Part shown: positions 7,980 through 16,482 of the stretch, one piece after another | How the letters are laid out: each line of letters begins with the position of its first letter | Position numbering within the stretch: the first letter of the stretch is position 1 | Origin: an uncultured Bacteroidia bacterium | Lineage (GTDB): Bacteria; Bacteroidota; Bacteroidia; Bacteroidales; UBA932 | DNA: 64,000 bases | Assembly (NCBI GenBank): GCA_902779765.1 | Contig: CACZCQ010000001.1 | Span: 186,001-250,000, forward strand | Reading direction: 5' to 3' | Made by a program: the position numbers and the translations under genes | The notes under the pieces: generated by a model | Databases searched by the model: none | Told to the model about the DNA's origin: nothing | The model's input: only the letters and a program-made list of their open reading frames with translations

Positions 7980-9617
7980 CTATTGCTTGGGCAAGGCGTA
8001 GGTGACCTTGAGCTTTGGCTTGCGGTCATCCGATCCGGGACCGATCAGGCAGCAGTTGTAATAACGGTCCTTGTCCAGTTCTGAACTGGAGGAAGTCTGG
8101 GTAGCGGCCGCAGATGCATACTGGGCCATCATCATGTAATTATAGTAATTGTTGTACCCGTAGCCGTATCCGCCATAGCCGCCATAACCTCCGTATCCGC
8201 CATAACCTCCGTATCCGCCGTAACCGCCATAACCGCCGTAGAGCTGGTTGTAGTAGGACATGTAGGCGACCTGCTGGTAATACTCGGCCATCTGGCTGGC
8301 TTCAGCATCGACGGAAGTCGTCTGCTCGCTCCACATGATCAGGAACCAGATGTCATAATCCGAGAGGTCATCATCGGTCTTCCTGATTATCTGCTGTACG
8401 TGGTGCGTGACATCCGGAGAATACTTGCAGAGCGAGCGGTTGATGTCGCCCTGGTTCTCCGTCGAGACGCTGGCATCGGTGAGTCCGGCGAAGGTGACGG
8501 TGGTGTCAGTGGATATCTTGACCGAAGGGCTCAGCACCTTCGGATAGAGGAACATGGTCTCGTAGTCATCCGGGAAGTCGAATGAAAGGTCTATGGTGGC
8601 CTTGGAGATCAGAGCCGTATTGGGGTCCCCTCCATGCGAAGCTATGTCAGAGTTGATGAGCCGCCTCATCTGGTCGGCGGGAATCATGGGCTTGAGTCCG
8701 CTTCCACCCTCAACGTAGATCTTGTCCGTTGCCTTGCCGGAAAGCTTGTCCGACTCATGGTAGTCGACGTTGAAGACGAACTGGTCCGGGACCGCCGTCA
8801 CACTGACAAGGGAATCCAGGTCCTGGAACTGAAGGGGACTGAAATAGAACATAAGGCTCGAATCCCTTCTTTCGCCGTTGTATATGCCGCTGTAATACAG
8901 GATCGCGTAATTGTCGGTTCTGGCAACATAAGCGGAAGAAGAAGCCTGCACGACCTCCAGGATGTTCATGTCGAACATGTTGAACCTGCCTCCGTTTCCG
9001 ACCGGGTCATCGGTGGTGATGAATATTCCGGGGAACTTCTTTGAGAACTTCTTCATGTCGGACAGGTCATCCTGGGTGATGTCCAGGTAACGCTTTCCGA
9101 AATCCTCGGTGAACTCGAACACGAGGGAATCCGAACCATTCACGACGGGAACGCCCTTGGTGATCCTGTCCGTGCCGTACTTGACTTCGGTCCTTGCGAA
9201 ATAGACATCCGGGTCAAGGGGCTCAGTGAGGGCATAGACATTGACGTTCTGGAGGATCCTGGCCTGGTTGGCGTCGGATACTGAAACGGAATCACTGCCG
9301 GCCTGGAACCTGAACCTCTTGAATATCGGATTGGAACCGAAATCCACGGTATCGAGCACCGGGACGAGCGAAAGTGCGCAGCATCTCTTGAAAAGGCCGT
9401 AGGTGTCGTCCCTGATGGCTCCGAAGTTGATCCTCCTGGAGGAATATGCCGAAAGGCTGTCCACCGGTTTCATCCAGACCTCGTCGAGGTCGAATTCCGC
9501 AGTGTAGAAATCATATTTCTGGTTGGTTGCGATGAAATCGCTACCAATGAGTTCGTTGACGTTTGTGCAAGAAAGCAGGGCCGTCGCAAGGACGATCGCC
9601 GCAAGAAGCTTTTTCAT
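7980..9617 (-). CDS. DUF4270 family lipoprotein with a GGY-repeat tail
   Basis: 545-residue lipoprotein (lipobox LLSC, Cys17) of the Bacteroidota DUF4270 family, whose function is unknown. It follows the glycogen synthase-like gene by three bases, the usual pairing in this phylum, and the two are probably one operon. The main body is beta-rich. Near the C-terminus an extreme low-complexity tract of about eight Gly-Gly-Tyr triplets, then GYGYNNYYNY and a Met/Ala-rich stretch, sits between YYNQLY and the conserved final segment (RKPKLKVTYALP). The tract replaces what is normally a short loop. Such Gly/Tyr tracts occur in adhesive or phase-separating proteins, but no function is shown here. Confidence 0.85.
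   Translation of the reverse strand: MKKLLAAIVLATALLSCTNVNELIGSDFIATNQKYDFYTAEFDLDEVWMKPVDSLSAYSSRRINFGAIRDDTYGLFKRCCALSLVPVLDTVDFGSNPIFKRFRFQAGSDSVSVSDANQARILQNVNVYALTEPLDPDVYFARTEVKYGTDRITKGVPVVNGSDSLVFEFTEDFGKRYLDITQDDLSDMKKFSKKFPGIFITTDDPVGNGGRFNMFDMNILEVVQASSSAYVARTDNYAILYYSGIYNGERRDSSLMFYFSPLQFQDLDSLVSVTAVPDQFVFNVDYHESDKLSGKATDKIYVEGGSGLKPMIPADQMRRLINSDIASHGGDPNTALISKATIDLSFDFPDDYETMFLYPKVLSPSVKISTDTTVTFAGLTDASVSTENQGDINRSLCKYSPDVTHHVQQIIRKTDDDLSDYDIWFLIMWSEQTTSVDAEASQMAEYYQQVAYMSYYNQLYGGYGGYGGYGGYGGYGGYGGYGGYGYGYNNYYNYMMMAQYASAAATQTSSSSELDKDRYYNCCLIGPGSDDRKPKLKVTYALPKQ
8150..8240 (-). repeat. Nine-base tandem repeat encoding (GGY)n inside the DUF4270 gene
   Basis: About eight 9-base units each encode Gly-Gly-Tyr on the minus strand; synonymous codons alternate (gcc/tcc/acc, gta/ata on the plus strand), so the array is not made of identical copies. 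Copy number could change by slippage without breaking the frame. Confidence 0.9.
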
Positions 9618-9620
9618 TAT

Positions 9621-10442
9621 CTACTTCAGCTGTTGATAAAAACTGTCGTATTCCTCGATGTAGCGCCCTGAGTTTATCGATTCTTCATCGAAAGGCAGGA
9701 CGGGGACATTGATCCCATCGCAGAACTTCACCAGTTCCTTGTCTACATCCGGGGCACCGATAATGATGCCGTCGGAATACATGGCAGCCAATTCCGCAAG
9801 ATTTATGCCAGTGGGGGTGTCAAGGATGGAGACATCTTCGGGCTTGATGGCGCCTGATGGAATGGCCTCCTTGAAGGTTTCAGGGAAACTTTCCGAGCTG
9901 ATGTCATTGTAGAGGGAAGTGACCACCTTGCTGCCACTGAATATCGGATCACCGTTATAGACTTTCTTGAGATAGAGGGGGACCAGATGGGAGATCCAAC
10001 CCTGACAATGGATGATGTCAGGAGCCCAGCGCAGTTTCTTGACGGTCTCGAGGACGCCCCTTGCAAAGAAGATGGCCCTCTGGCCGTTATCCTCGAAGAA
10101 CTTGCCGTCGGAATCGTATGTGATCTGCTTGCGGCGGAAGTAATCGTCATTGTCGATGAAATACACCTGGATCCTGGCGGACGTGATGGATGCGACCTTG
10201 ATCACCAGGGTCCTGTCCACGTCTCCGATGATGATGTTCATCCCGGACAACCGGATAACCTCGTGCAGCTGGTTCTTCCTTTCGTTGATGCAGCCGTATC
10301 GCGGCATGAATGCCCTTATCTCCCTCTTGCGCTCCTGGATGCCTTGCGGCAGGTAGCGCCCGATCCTTGAGATCGGAGTCTCGGGGAGGAATGGCATGAT
10401 CTCCGAATTGACGAACAATACTCTGTTGACGGGATTTCCCAT
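9621..10442 (-). CDS. Glycogen/starch synthase-like protein (GT5 N-terminal domain only)
   Basis: 273 residues that match the N-terminal Rossmann half of GT5 glycogen synthases (start VLFVNSEIMPFLPETPISRIG, later DIIHCQGWISHLVPLYLK). Full synthases are about 480-550 residues; the C-terminal nucleotide-sugar domain is absent, and the N-terminal KxGGL loop is not seen. This short form with an adjacent DUF4270 gene is common in Bacteroidota. Whether it has glycosyltransferase activity is doubtful. A minus-strand -7 box (10461-10468) gives a very short leader. Confidence 0.85.
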   Translation of the reverse strand: MGNPVNRVLFVNSEIMPFLPETPISRIGRYLPQGIQERKREIRAFMPRYGCINERKNQLHEVIRLSGMNIIIGDVDRTLVIKVASITSARIQVYFIDNDDYFRRKQITYDSDGKFFEDNGQRAIFFARGVLETVKKLRWAPDIIHCQGWISHLVPLYLKKVYNGDPIFSGSKVVTSLYNDISSESFPETFKEAIPSGAIKPEDVSILDTPTGINLAELAAMYSDGIIIGAPDVDKELVKFCDGINVPVLPFDEESINSGRYIEEYDSFYQQLK

Positions 10443-10460
10443 ATAATAATAATTGTCTTA

Positions 10461-10506
10461 CAAAGATAAGAATATTTTTTCATATTTTTATATTTCACTA
10501 TATTTG
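10461..10506. promoter_or_regulatory. Divergent promoters for the GT5-like gene and ftsX
   Basis: Minus-strand TATCTTTG at 10461-10468 and plus-strand TATATTTG at 10499-10506 both fit TAnnTTTG. The plus-strand box lies inside a longer frame that begins at 10453, so ftsX is taken to start at the ATG 10531. Confidence 0.55.
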
Positions 10507-10530
10507 AAACCAATTTGGAGTATTCCGCAC

Positions 10531-11409
10531 ATGTCAGCAGGTGAAAATAAATTGATCAGGAGGAGGCTTGCGGGGGCTTGGCTGTCAAGCGTCATAAGCA
10601 TCACCCTGGTCCTTCTTCTGGTCGGTGTCGCCAGTCTCCTGCTAGTCAATGCCAAGAGCGTCTCAGACTATTTCAAGGAGAATGTCCAGGTGTCCGTCCT
10701 GATGAAGCAGGAAGTCACCGAAGACGCCGCCATGGACTATGCCACCAAGCTGGATGCCCTGCCCTTCATCAAGGGGACCAGGTTCATCTCCAAGGAGGAG
10801 GGGACCCGTGACATGACAGACATGCTCGGCGAGGATTTCCTCAATGTTTTCGAGACGGCGCCGATCCCGGTCTCGGTCGACGTGACCCTCAAGGCGGAAT
10901 ATGTCAGCGCCGACAGTCTCGAGATGGTCAAGAAAGTGATAGGGGAGTCGCCGCTTGTGGACGAGGTGGTGTACCAGCAGTCCCTCGTGGACAAGCTCAA
11001 TACCAACCTGGGAAAGATATCCATGCTTCTGGGAGTGTTCATCATACTGCTTCTCTTCATCTCTTTCGTACTTATCAACAACACGGTGCGGCTGAATGTG
11101 TTCTCGAAGCGGTTCACCATCCACACGATGAAGCTGGTCGGTGCGACCAAGTCCTTCATCCGCGGGCCTTTCCTGGGCCAGGCAGTGTTCCAGGGGTTGT
11201 TTTCGGCCTTGCTGGCCATCCTGATGCTCCTCGGACTGCTGTTCGTCGTAAGGAGGGAGTTCTCCCAACTGTTCGAAGTGTTCAGCCTCGACCTGCTGCT
11301 CGTGGTTATCGGAATCGTGGTATTGTCGGGAATAGTCATCTGCCTCGTCAGCACCTATTTCGTGGTCGGCAGGCTGGTGTCGCTTTCCAAGGATGAATTG
11401 TATTATTAG
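10531..11409 (+). CDS. ftsX: Cell division protein FtsX
   Basis: Membrane half of the FtsEX complex that activates peptidoglycan hydrolases at the septum. The 292-residue protein has a short cytoplasmic N-terminus, TM1 (about residues 19-38), a periplasmic domain of about 130 residues, and three C-terminal helices with the FtsX/MacB-type segment FTIHTMKLVGATKSFI. ftsE is not adjacent, as is usual in Bacteroidota. It heads a plus-strand operon with a DUF3098 protein, uppP and an LpxH-like phosphatase, all envelope-related. Confidence 0.95.
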   Translation: MSAGENKLIRRRLAGAWLSSVISITLVLLLVGVASLLLVNAKSVSDYFKENVQVSVLMKQEVTEDAAMDYATKLDALPFIKGTRFISKEEGTRDMTDMLGEDFLNVFETAPIPVSVDVTLKAEYVSADSLEMVKKVIGESPLVDEVVYQQSLVDKLNTNLGKISMLLGVFIILLLFISFVLINNTVRLNVFSKRFTIHTMKLVGATKSFIRGPFLGQAVFQGLFSALLAILMLLGLLFVVRREFSQLFEVFSLDLLLVVIGIVVLSGIVICLVSTYFVVGRLVSLSKDELYY

Positions 11410-11423
11410 CTTGAATCAAGGAT

Positions 11424-11672
11424 ATGTCTGAAAACACAAAGATGGCCACAACGAAGAAGGGTATCAGGATGATCCTGATAGGCTTCCTGGTGATGGTCGC
11501 CGGTTTCATACTCATGATGGGGGGCGGAGTCAAGGATCCCCAGGTCTTCAATTGGGCCATGTTCGATTTCAGGAGGCTCGTCGCAGCACCTCTGGTGATC
11601 CTTTGCGGGGTCGTCATCGTGATCGTCGCCATCATGAAGCGTCCGGCGGAAACGGAAGATAACAGGAAGTAA
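11424..11672 (+). CDS. DUF3098 small membrane protein
   Basis: 82 residues with two hydrophobic helices (about 17-37 and 52-70) separated by the family segment GGGVKDPQVFNWAMFDFRR. DUF3098 proteins sit between ftsX and uppP in many Bacteroidota; no function is established. It lies 14 bp after ftsX and ends one base before uppP, so it is clearly co-transcribed. Confidence 0.9.
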   Translation: MSENTKMATTKKGIRMILIGFLVMVAGFILMMGGGVKDPQVFNWAMFDFRRLVAAPLVILCGVVIVIVAIMKRPAETEDNRK

Positions 11673-11673
11673 G

Positions 11674-12573
11674 ATGAACTGGCTGCAAGCTCTCCTTCTC
11701 GGCCTGATCCAGGGCCTTACCGAGTTCCTGCCCGTCAGTTCCAGCGGTCACCTCATGATAGTAAGGGAACTTCTCGGCGTGGATGCTGAAGGTTTCCTCG
11801 ATTTCACGGTCACGGTCCATCTGGCTACGGTCCTCAGCACCATAATAGTATTCTGGAAACCGATCTGCAGGCTTTTCGCCGGTCTGTTCAAGTTCAAGTA
11901 CAACGACGAGACCGACTATGTCTTCAAGCTCATCGTCTCCATGGTTCCCGTGGCTATCGTCGGTTTCCTCTTCAAGGACAAGGTCGAGGCGCTGTTCGGT
12001 GATTCTCTCACGACCGTCGCCGTCTGCCTCCTCATCACCGCCACCCTGCTTCTGCTTTCTGACTTCTTCGGGAAGGGGCAGGTCGGAAGGGGTTCCCCCT
12101 TTGCGACCATTTACCCGGTTAGGGAGCGAAGCGCAGGGAGAAAAGGGGGAACCCCTTCCGACCTTTCGGCCGATGTTCCGGAGGTTCGGAACGGTATCAA
12201 TTTCTGGCAGGCTTTCGTGGTCGGAATCGGCCAGGCGCTGGCTGTCGCCCCGGGGCTTTCCCGTTCCGGCACCACCATTGCGACCGGTCTGCTTTGCGGA
12301 GTGAAACGCAATGTGATGGCGCAGTTCTCGTTCCTTATGGTCCTTGTGCCAATCCTCGGTGAGCAGTTCCTGGATATCCTCAAGGCCGTGTCGGGCGAAG
12401 TCTCCCTTGGAGGAGACCTGAGCCCCGTCTGCCTTGCCGCCGGATTCGTGGCGGCATTCCTCGCGGGCCTCTTCGCCTGCAAGGCGATGGTGGCGCTCGT
12501 CAGGAAGGCAAAGCTCGGATGGTTCGCCCTCTACTGCCTCGTCGTGGCCGTCCTGATATTCATTCTTGCATAG
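11674..12573 (+). CDS. uppP: Undecaprenyl-diphosphatase with an in-frame palindromic insert
   Basis: Dephosphorylates undecaprenyl pyrophosphate to regenerate the lipid carrier for peptidoglycan and O-antigen synthesis; a polytopic inner-membrane enzyme. Family motifs are present: GLTEFLPVSSSGH (residues 14-26) and PGLSRSGTT. At 299 residues it is about 30 longer than usual. The excess is a hydrophilic stretch at about residues 137-173 (VGRGSPF...ERSAGRKGGTPSDL...), encoded by DNA with 23-bp perfect inverted repeats, between two membrane segments. The frame is open throughout, and both motifs flank the insert intact, so the enzyme is probably functional with an extra loop. Confidence 0.95.
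   Translation: MNWLQALLLGLIQGLTEFLPVSSSGHLMIVRELLGVDAEGFLDFTVTVHLATVLSTIIVFWKPICRLFAGLFKFKYNDETDYVFKLIVSMVPVAIVGFLFKDKVEALFGDSLTTVAVCLLITATLLLLSDFFGKGQVGRGSPFATIYPVRERSAGRKGGTPSDLSADVPEVRNGINFWQAFVVGIGQALAVAPGLSRSGTTIATGLLCGVKRNVMAQFSFLMVLVPILGEQFLDILKAVSGEVSLGGDLSPVCLAAGFVAAFLAGLFACKAMVALVRKAKLGWFALYCLVVAVLIFILA
12080..12192 (+). repeat. Palindromic element inserted in frame in uppP
   Basis: Perfect 23-bp inverted repeats at 12080-12102 and 12142-12164 flank a 39-base loop containing GGAGCGAAGCG and GCAGGGAG. A second smaller hairpin follows (GTTCCG 12175-12180 with CGGAAC 12187-12192). The right arm encodes KGGTPSDL. The loop core and encoded motif recur in the purL insert. Confidence 0.85.
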
Positions 12574-12576
12574 GAT

Positions 12577-13335
12577 ATGGCAGAAAGGACCCTGGTATAT
12601 TTCGTTTCCGATGTCCATCTCGGCCTGGATGTGAACGATCCAGCCGCGAGGGAGAAGCGGTTCGTCCGGTTCCTCCGGAGTATCCCTGCCGAGCGGACCC
12701 TGACTCTTTATTTGCTGGGGGACATCTGGGATTTCTGGTATGAGTACAGGGATCTCGTCCCGAAGGGATACGTCCGGGTGTTCTCCGTCCTTATGGACCT
12801 GATGGACGCCGGTGTGAAGGTCTGTTTCTTCCAGGGCAACCACGACATCTGGTGCTATCATTATTTCAAGGACATGGGGATCGAGATCCTTGAGCAGCCT
12901 TACCTTGTGGAACTGGGCGGCAAGGTCTTCTGCCTGGGTCACGGAGACGGCCTCGGACCGGGGGATTATTCCTACAAGGCCATGCGCTGGGCTTTCCACA
13001 ACAAGACCTTGCAGAAACTGTTCAGTTCGCTGCTCCACCCGACCCTGGCTTTCAAGATCGGCAAGGGATGGTCACGCAAGAGCCGTCTTGCGAGGAACGA
13101 GGAATATCATTTCAGGGGACAGGAAGAGCCGTTGTACAAGTTCGCGGCCAAGTTCGCCCGGAAGCACAAGGTCGATTATTTCATCTTCGGGCATTTCCAT
13201 ACGAAAGTGGACATGCCGTTGCCGGGAGGGGCCAGGCTGATCGTTCTCAGGGACTGGGTGCAGTCTCAGTCCTCGAACGCGATGGTCTTCGACTTGACCT
13301 CCGGATGCTTCGGCATTTCCCAGAATATCGAATAG
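12577..13335 (+). CDS. LpxH-like UDP-2,3-diacylglucosamine diphosphatase (metallophosphoesterase)
   Basis: Predicted calcineurin-like phosphoesterase that cleaves UDP-2,3-diacylglucosamine to lipid X in lipid A synthesis; Bacteroidota LpxH homologues look like this. The 252-residue protein shows all five metal-site blocks: SDVHLG (about 10-15), GDIWDFW (47-53), GNHD (88-91), GHGDGLG (about 124-130) and GHFHTK (about 206-211). It starts 3 bp after uppP and completes the envelope operon. Its last 70 bases overlap the convergent DUF4294 gene on the other strand. Another phosphodiester substrate cannot be excluded. Confidence 0.88.
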   Translation: MAERTLVYFVSDVHLGLDVNDPAAREKRFVRFLRSIPAERTLTLYLLGDIWDFWYEYRDLVPKGYVRVFSVLMDLMDAGVKVCFFQGNHDIWCYHYFKDMGIEILEQPYLVELGGKVFCLGHGDGLGPGDYSYKAMRWAFHNKTLQKLFSSLLHPTLAFKIGKGWSRKSRLARNEEYHFRGQEEPLYKFAAKFARKHKVDYFIFGHFHTKVDMPLPGGARLIVLRDWVQSQSSNAMVFDLTSGCFGISQNIE

Positions 13336-13970
13336 TACAGGGCGTCGAATTCGCCCCGTTTCCATTTCTCGACCAGGTATTCAGTCATCTTGTCGTCGCC
13401 GTTGGCGTCGTAGCGGCTCTTCAGGTCGTTGCCGAATATCTTGGCCACGCCCTGCCAGAAGCCTGCGGTGATCCCGCTCTTGTAGTCCTTGATGATCTTG
13501 AATGAGGATTTCCCGATCTCGCGGTCGATCAGCTTGATAAGGAGACGGCCCTGGGATATGCTCATCTTCTTCAAAGGCTCTTCATAGATGTTGAAGAGTT
13601 CCTTCTGCATTTGGTTGATGTATTTCTCCTTCTTCCTGCGCCGCAGGGAGTTCCCGGCGATATGGTCGTCCACCTGCTTGGTCAGGTCCCTGGCGAGGAG
13701 GGCGTAGGGATATACCTTGTTGAAATTGTAGACGAGTCGGTAATATTTCTTAAGGTCTCCGTTACCCCTTCGCCCGCGCGGGAATATCCAGATGGGATTG
13801 ATGCTGTCGTAATAGACGGTATCGCCCTTCTCGACACGGTATCCCATGTATCCCGCGCCGGTCCTTCCGGTGACCTGGGGCATGCCTTCCTCCTCCTGGG
13901 CGGCGGCATTCGTCGTCAGGAGTCCGGCCAGCAGGCACAGGGCGGATATTATCAGATACCGATGTTTCAT
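13266..13970 (-). CDS. DUF4294 family secreted protein
   Basis: 234 residues with a signal peptide (residues 1-23, ending NAAAQ). The conserved DUF4294 core runs from GDTVYYDSINPIWIFP to the end, with FNKVYPYALLARDL and a basic RRRKKEKYINQ stretch. Function unknown; the family is restricted to Bacteroidota. A longer frame continues to 14171, but a -7 box at 13993-14000 (minus strand) and the signal peptide at ATG 13970 set the start. The last 70 bp overlap the 3' end of the LpxH-like gene. Confidence 0.88.
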   Translation of the reverse strand: MKHRYLIISALCLLAGLLTTNAAAQEEEGMPQVTGRTGAGYMGYRVEKGDTVYYDSINPIWIFPRGRRGNGDLKKYYRLVYNFNKVYPYALLARDLTKQVDDHIAGNSLRRRKKEKYINQMQKELFNIYEEPLKKMSISQGRLLIKLIDREIGKSSFKIIKDYKSGITAGFWQGVAKIFGNDLKSRYDANGDDKMTEYLVEKWKRGEFDALYYSIFWEMPKHPEVKSKTIAFED

Positions 13971-14277
13971 ATACAACTCGCGAACGAGGTCGCAAATGTA
14001 CGAATTTGCTGAAAAATTCGTGCCTGAAAGATAAGTCTTATGAGTGGATGTCGAAACCGAGGGGTAAAAATTTCTTATCCTAAGCTTAAATGCTTGAAAA
14101 TAATGTATTTCACTTGTCGGAACCGTGGTCGAAAATGTTGAAATATTTTTCGAATAATGTTTGAAATCCACATTTTTTTGCTAACTTTGCAGTCCCAAAT
14201 TCCAGGGATTATAGACTTAAATAGTTGATAATCAGCGATTTGGAAAGTTTGGATATTTTATTTAAAGTAATACAGCA
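13971..14277. other. Intergenic region with divergent promoters and the rplP leader
   Basis: No gene is visible. It holds the minus-strand -7 box TACATTTG (13993-14000) for the DUF4294 gene and the strong ribosomal promoter at 14160-14189. About 85 AT-rich leader bases follow before rplP; I see no convincing long hairpin in them. Confidence 0.7.
14160..14189 (+). promoter_or_regulatory. Promoter of the rplP-rplQ ribosomal operon
   Basis: TTTG at 14160-14163, an 18-base spacer and TAACTTTG at 14182-14189 closely match the Bacteroidota consensus. It shows that rplP is the first gene of its transcript here. Confidence 0.8.
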
Positions 14278-14697
14278 ATGTTACAACCAAAGAAAACCAA
14301 GTACAGAAGGGAACAGAAGAACGTGATGAAGGGTAATGCCCAGAGGGGCAACCAGCTCGCGTTCGGTTCTTTCGGTCTCAAGACCCTCGAGAACTGCTGG
14401 ATCACAGCCCAGCAGATCGAGTCCGCCCGTCAGGCTATCTCACGTCGCATGAACCGTGAAGGACAGGTCTGGATCAGGATATTCCCTGTCAAGCCCTTCA
14501 CCAAGAAGCCTCTTGATACCCGTATGGGTAAGGGTAAGGGTGATCCCCAGGGTTTTGTCGCTCCCGTGACCCCCGGCCGTATCCTTTTCGAGGCTGACGG
14601 AGTTTCCCTCGCCACCGCGAAAGAGGCGATGCGCCTTGCGTCCCACAAGCTCCCTATCGCGACCAAGTTCGTCGTCCGCAGGGATTATGTTGAATAA
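14278..14697 (+). CDS. rplP: 50S ribosomal protein L16
   Basis: 139 residues, full length, starting [14 protein letters not shown] and keeping the family signature [17 protein letters not shown]. It binds 23S rRNA near the peptidyl-transferase centre. It is normally preceded by rpsC; here it directly follows a promoter and an unrelated divergent gene, so the S10-type genes must lie elsewhere. Confidence 0.98.
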   Translation: MLQPKKTKYRREQKNVMKGNAQRGNQLAFGSFGLKTLENCWITAQQIESARQAISRRMNREGQVWIRIFPVKPFTKKPLDTRMGKGKGDPQGFVAPVTPGRILFEADGVSLATAKEAMRLASHKLPIATKFVVRRDYVE

Positions 14698-14717
14698 TTT
14701 AATGGAGAAGAAAGGAT

Positions 14718-14915
14718 ATGAAAACATCTGAAGTTCGCGAAATGTCCATTGCAGACCTGCAGGACCGCATCCAGGTAGAAAGGAACAGGCTTGACACAAT
14801 GAAGCTCAACCATGCCATCTCTCCATTGGAGAACACATCGGAATTCAAGAAGATCAGGAAGGATATCGCTCGCATGATCACTATCCTCGCTGAAAAAGAA
14901 AAAGATCAGAAATAA
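14718..14915 (+). CDS. rpmC: 50S ribosomal protein L29
   Basis: 65-residue helical hairpin protein of normal size (MKTSEVREMSIADLQDRIQ, ending IRKDIARMITILAEKE). It sits beside the polypeptide exit tunnel and forms part of the signal recognition particle and trigger factor docking site. It follows rplP by 20 bp in the standard order. Confidence 0.97.
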   Translation: MKTSEVREMSIADLQDRIQVERNRLDTMKLNHAISPLENTSEFKKIRKDIARMITILAEKEKDQK

Positions 14916-14922
14916 TTAAGCC

Positions 14923-15177
14923 ATGGAAAGAAACCTTCGTAAGGAAAGAACAGGCATAGTGGTCAGCAACAAGATGGACAAGACCATCGTGGTTGCGGTC
15001 GAGACCAAGAAGATGCACCCTCTCTACGGAAAGTTCATCAAGCAGACGACCAAGTTCGTCGCCCAGGACGAGAAAAACGAGTGCAGTGAGGGAGATACCG
15101 TCCGCATCATGGAGACCCGTCCTCTGAGCAAGACCAAGAGGTGGAGATTAGTTGAAATCGTTGAAAAAGTTAAGTAA
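14923..15177 (+). CDS. rpsQ: 30S ribosomal protein S17
   Basis: 84 residues with the OB-fold family pattern [17 protein letters not shown] and [17 protein letters not shown]. It is a primary 16S rRNA binder of the small-subunit body. It lies 7 bp after rpmC. Confidence 0.98.
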   Translation: MERNLRKERTGIVVSNKMDKTIVVAVETKKMHPLYGKFIKQTTKFVAQDEKNECSEGDTVRIMETRPLSKTKRWRLVEIVEKVK

Positions 15178-15179
15178 TT

Positions 15180-15545
15180 ATGATACAGCAGGAAACACGT
15201 TTACAGGTTGCCGACAACAGCGGTGCTAAGGAGGTCCTTTGCATCCGTGTGCTTGGCGGTACCCATCATAGGTATGCGACAGTGGGTGACCAGATCGTGG
15301 TTGCGATCAAGAGCGCCATTCCCAGCGGCGACGCCAAGAAGGGCACGGTCTCCAAGGCTGTCGTAGTACGCACCAAGAAGGAAATCCGCAGGCAGGACGG
15401 ATCCTACATCCGTTTCGATGACAACGCCTGTGTCCTTCTGAACAACGCCGGCGAGCTCCGCGGAACACGTATCTTCGGCCCTGTGGCCAGGGAGCTGCGT
15501 GAGAATTACATGAAGATTGTTTCACTGGCACCTGAGGTCCTTTAA
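15180..15545 (+). CDS. rplN: 50S ribosomal protein L14
   Basis: 121 residues; starts [18 protein letters not shown] and ends [16 protein letters not shown] as in the family. It contributes to the subunit interface (bridge contacts) and to the ribosomal silencing factor site. It starts 2 bp after rpsQ. Confidence 0.98.
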   Translation: MIQQETRLQVADNSGAKEVLCIRVLGGTHHRYATVGDQIVVAIKSAIPSGDAKKGTVSKAVVVRTKKEIRRQDGSYIRFDDNACVLLNNAGELRGTRIFGPVARELRENYMKIVSLAPEVL

Positions 15546-15557
15546 TATCAGAGAATC

Positions 15558-15875
15558 ATGAAGAAGTTACATATAAAGAAAGGTGACACAGTGTATGTCA
15601 ACGCGGGAAACGACAAGGGAAAGACCGGAAAGGTCCTGACCGTCATCCCTGCGAAGGATAGGGTGATCGTTGAAGGCGTCAACGTCATCAGCAAGCACAC
15701 CAAGCCGAATGCAGCCCACCCTCAGGGAGGTATCATCAAGCAGGAAGCCGGAATCCACGTATCGAACGTCCAGCTCATCGACCCTGTCAGTAACAAGCCT
15801 ACCAGGGTTGGTTACAAGGTCGTCGACGGCAAGAAGATCCGCTACGCTAAGAAATCAGGAGAGGAGATCAAGTAA
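15558..15875 (+). CDS. rplX: 50S ribosomal protein L24
   Basis: 105 residues with the KOW motif near the start ([22 protein letters not shown]). It initiates large-subunit assembly and lines the exit tunnel rim. Standard position after rplN. Confidence 0.98.
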   Translation: MKKLHIKKGDTVYVNAGNDKGKTGKVLTVIPAKDRVIVEGVNVISKHTKPNAAHPQGGIIKQEAGIHVSNVQLIDPVSNKPTRVGYKVVDGKKIRYAKKSGEEIK

Positions 15876-15877
15876 TC

Positions 15878-16477
15878 ATGGCAAAGAAAGCAGCAAAACC
15901 CGTAGAAGTCCAGGAACTTCCGAAGGATTATGTACCTTCACTCAAGAAGGTCTATAAAGAAGAGATCGTAGAGAAGCTCATGAAGCAGTTCTCCTATACG
16001 ACTGTAATGCAGGTTCCCAAGCTCGTGAAGATCACGATCAACGAGGGAATCGGTGACGCCACCCAGGACAAGAAGCTCGTCGAAGAGGCAGCTGAAGAGC
16101 TCGCCAAGATCGTCGGTCAGAAGGCTGTCCTCACTTCTTCCAGGAAGGACGTTTCCAACTTCCGTCTCCGTAAGGGCATGCCCATCGGTGTGAAGGTCAC
16201 CCTCCGTGACGTCAAGATGTACGAGTTCCTCGAGAGGCTCGTCCGCATCTCCCTTCCCCGAATCAGGGACTTCAACGGCATCGCCGAGAAGATGGACGGT
16301 AAGGGCAACTACACCCTTGGACTGAAGGAGCAGATCATCTTCCCCGAGGTCGACATCGACAAGAACCCCAGGATCCATGGTATGGAGATCACTTTCGTTA
16401 CCACGGCCAAGACAGACGAAGAGGCTCACGCCCTTCTCGCCGCCTTCGGTCTTCCTTTCAAGAAACATAACAACTAA
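15878..16477 (+). CDS. rplE: 50S ribosomal protein L5
   Basis: 199 residues, about 15 longer than typical homologues because of an N-terminal extension ([18 protein letters not shown]) before the conserved core that begins [17 protein letters not shown]. Core motifs ([51 protein letters not shown]) are intact. It binds 5S rRNA in the central protuberance. Starts 2 bp after rplX. Confidence 0.97.
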   Translation: MAKKAAKPVEVQELPKDYVPSLKKVYKEEIVEKLMKQFSYTTVMQVPKLVKITINEGIGDATQDKKLVEEAAEELAKIVGQKAVLTSSRKDVSNFRLRKGMPIGVKVTLRDVKMYEFLERLVRISLPRIRDFNGIAEKMDGKGNYTLGLKEQIIFPEVDIDKNPRIHGMEITFVTTAKTDEEAHALLAAFGLPFKKHNN

Positions 16478-16482
16478 GGAAT

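Noticed and set aside
8150-8240. Short tandem array considered as CRISPR-like
   Set aside because: Contiguous 9-bp coding units without spacers; it is a protein repeat.
12080-12192. uppP insert considered as an intein, intron or frameshift
   Set aside because: No splice motifs or endonuclease; about 37 codons only, and the frame is open throughout.
11632-13038. A 468-codon antisense frame over uppP and the LpxH-like gene
   Set aside because: Low-complexity charged translation and full overlap with well-supported genes.
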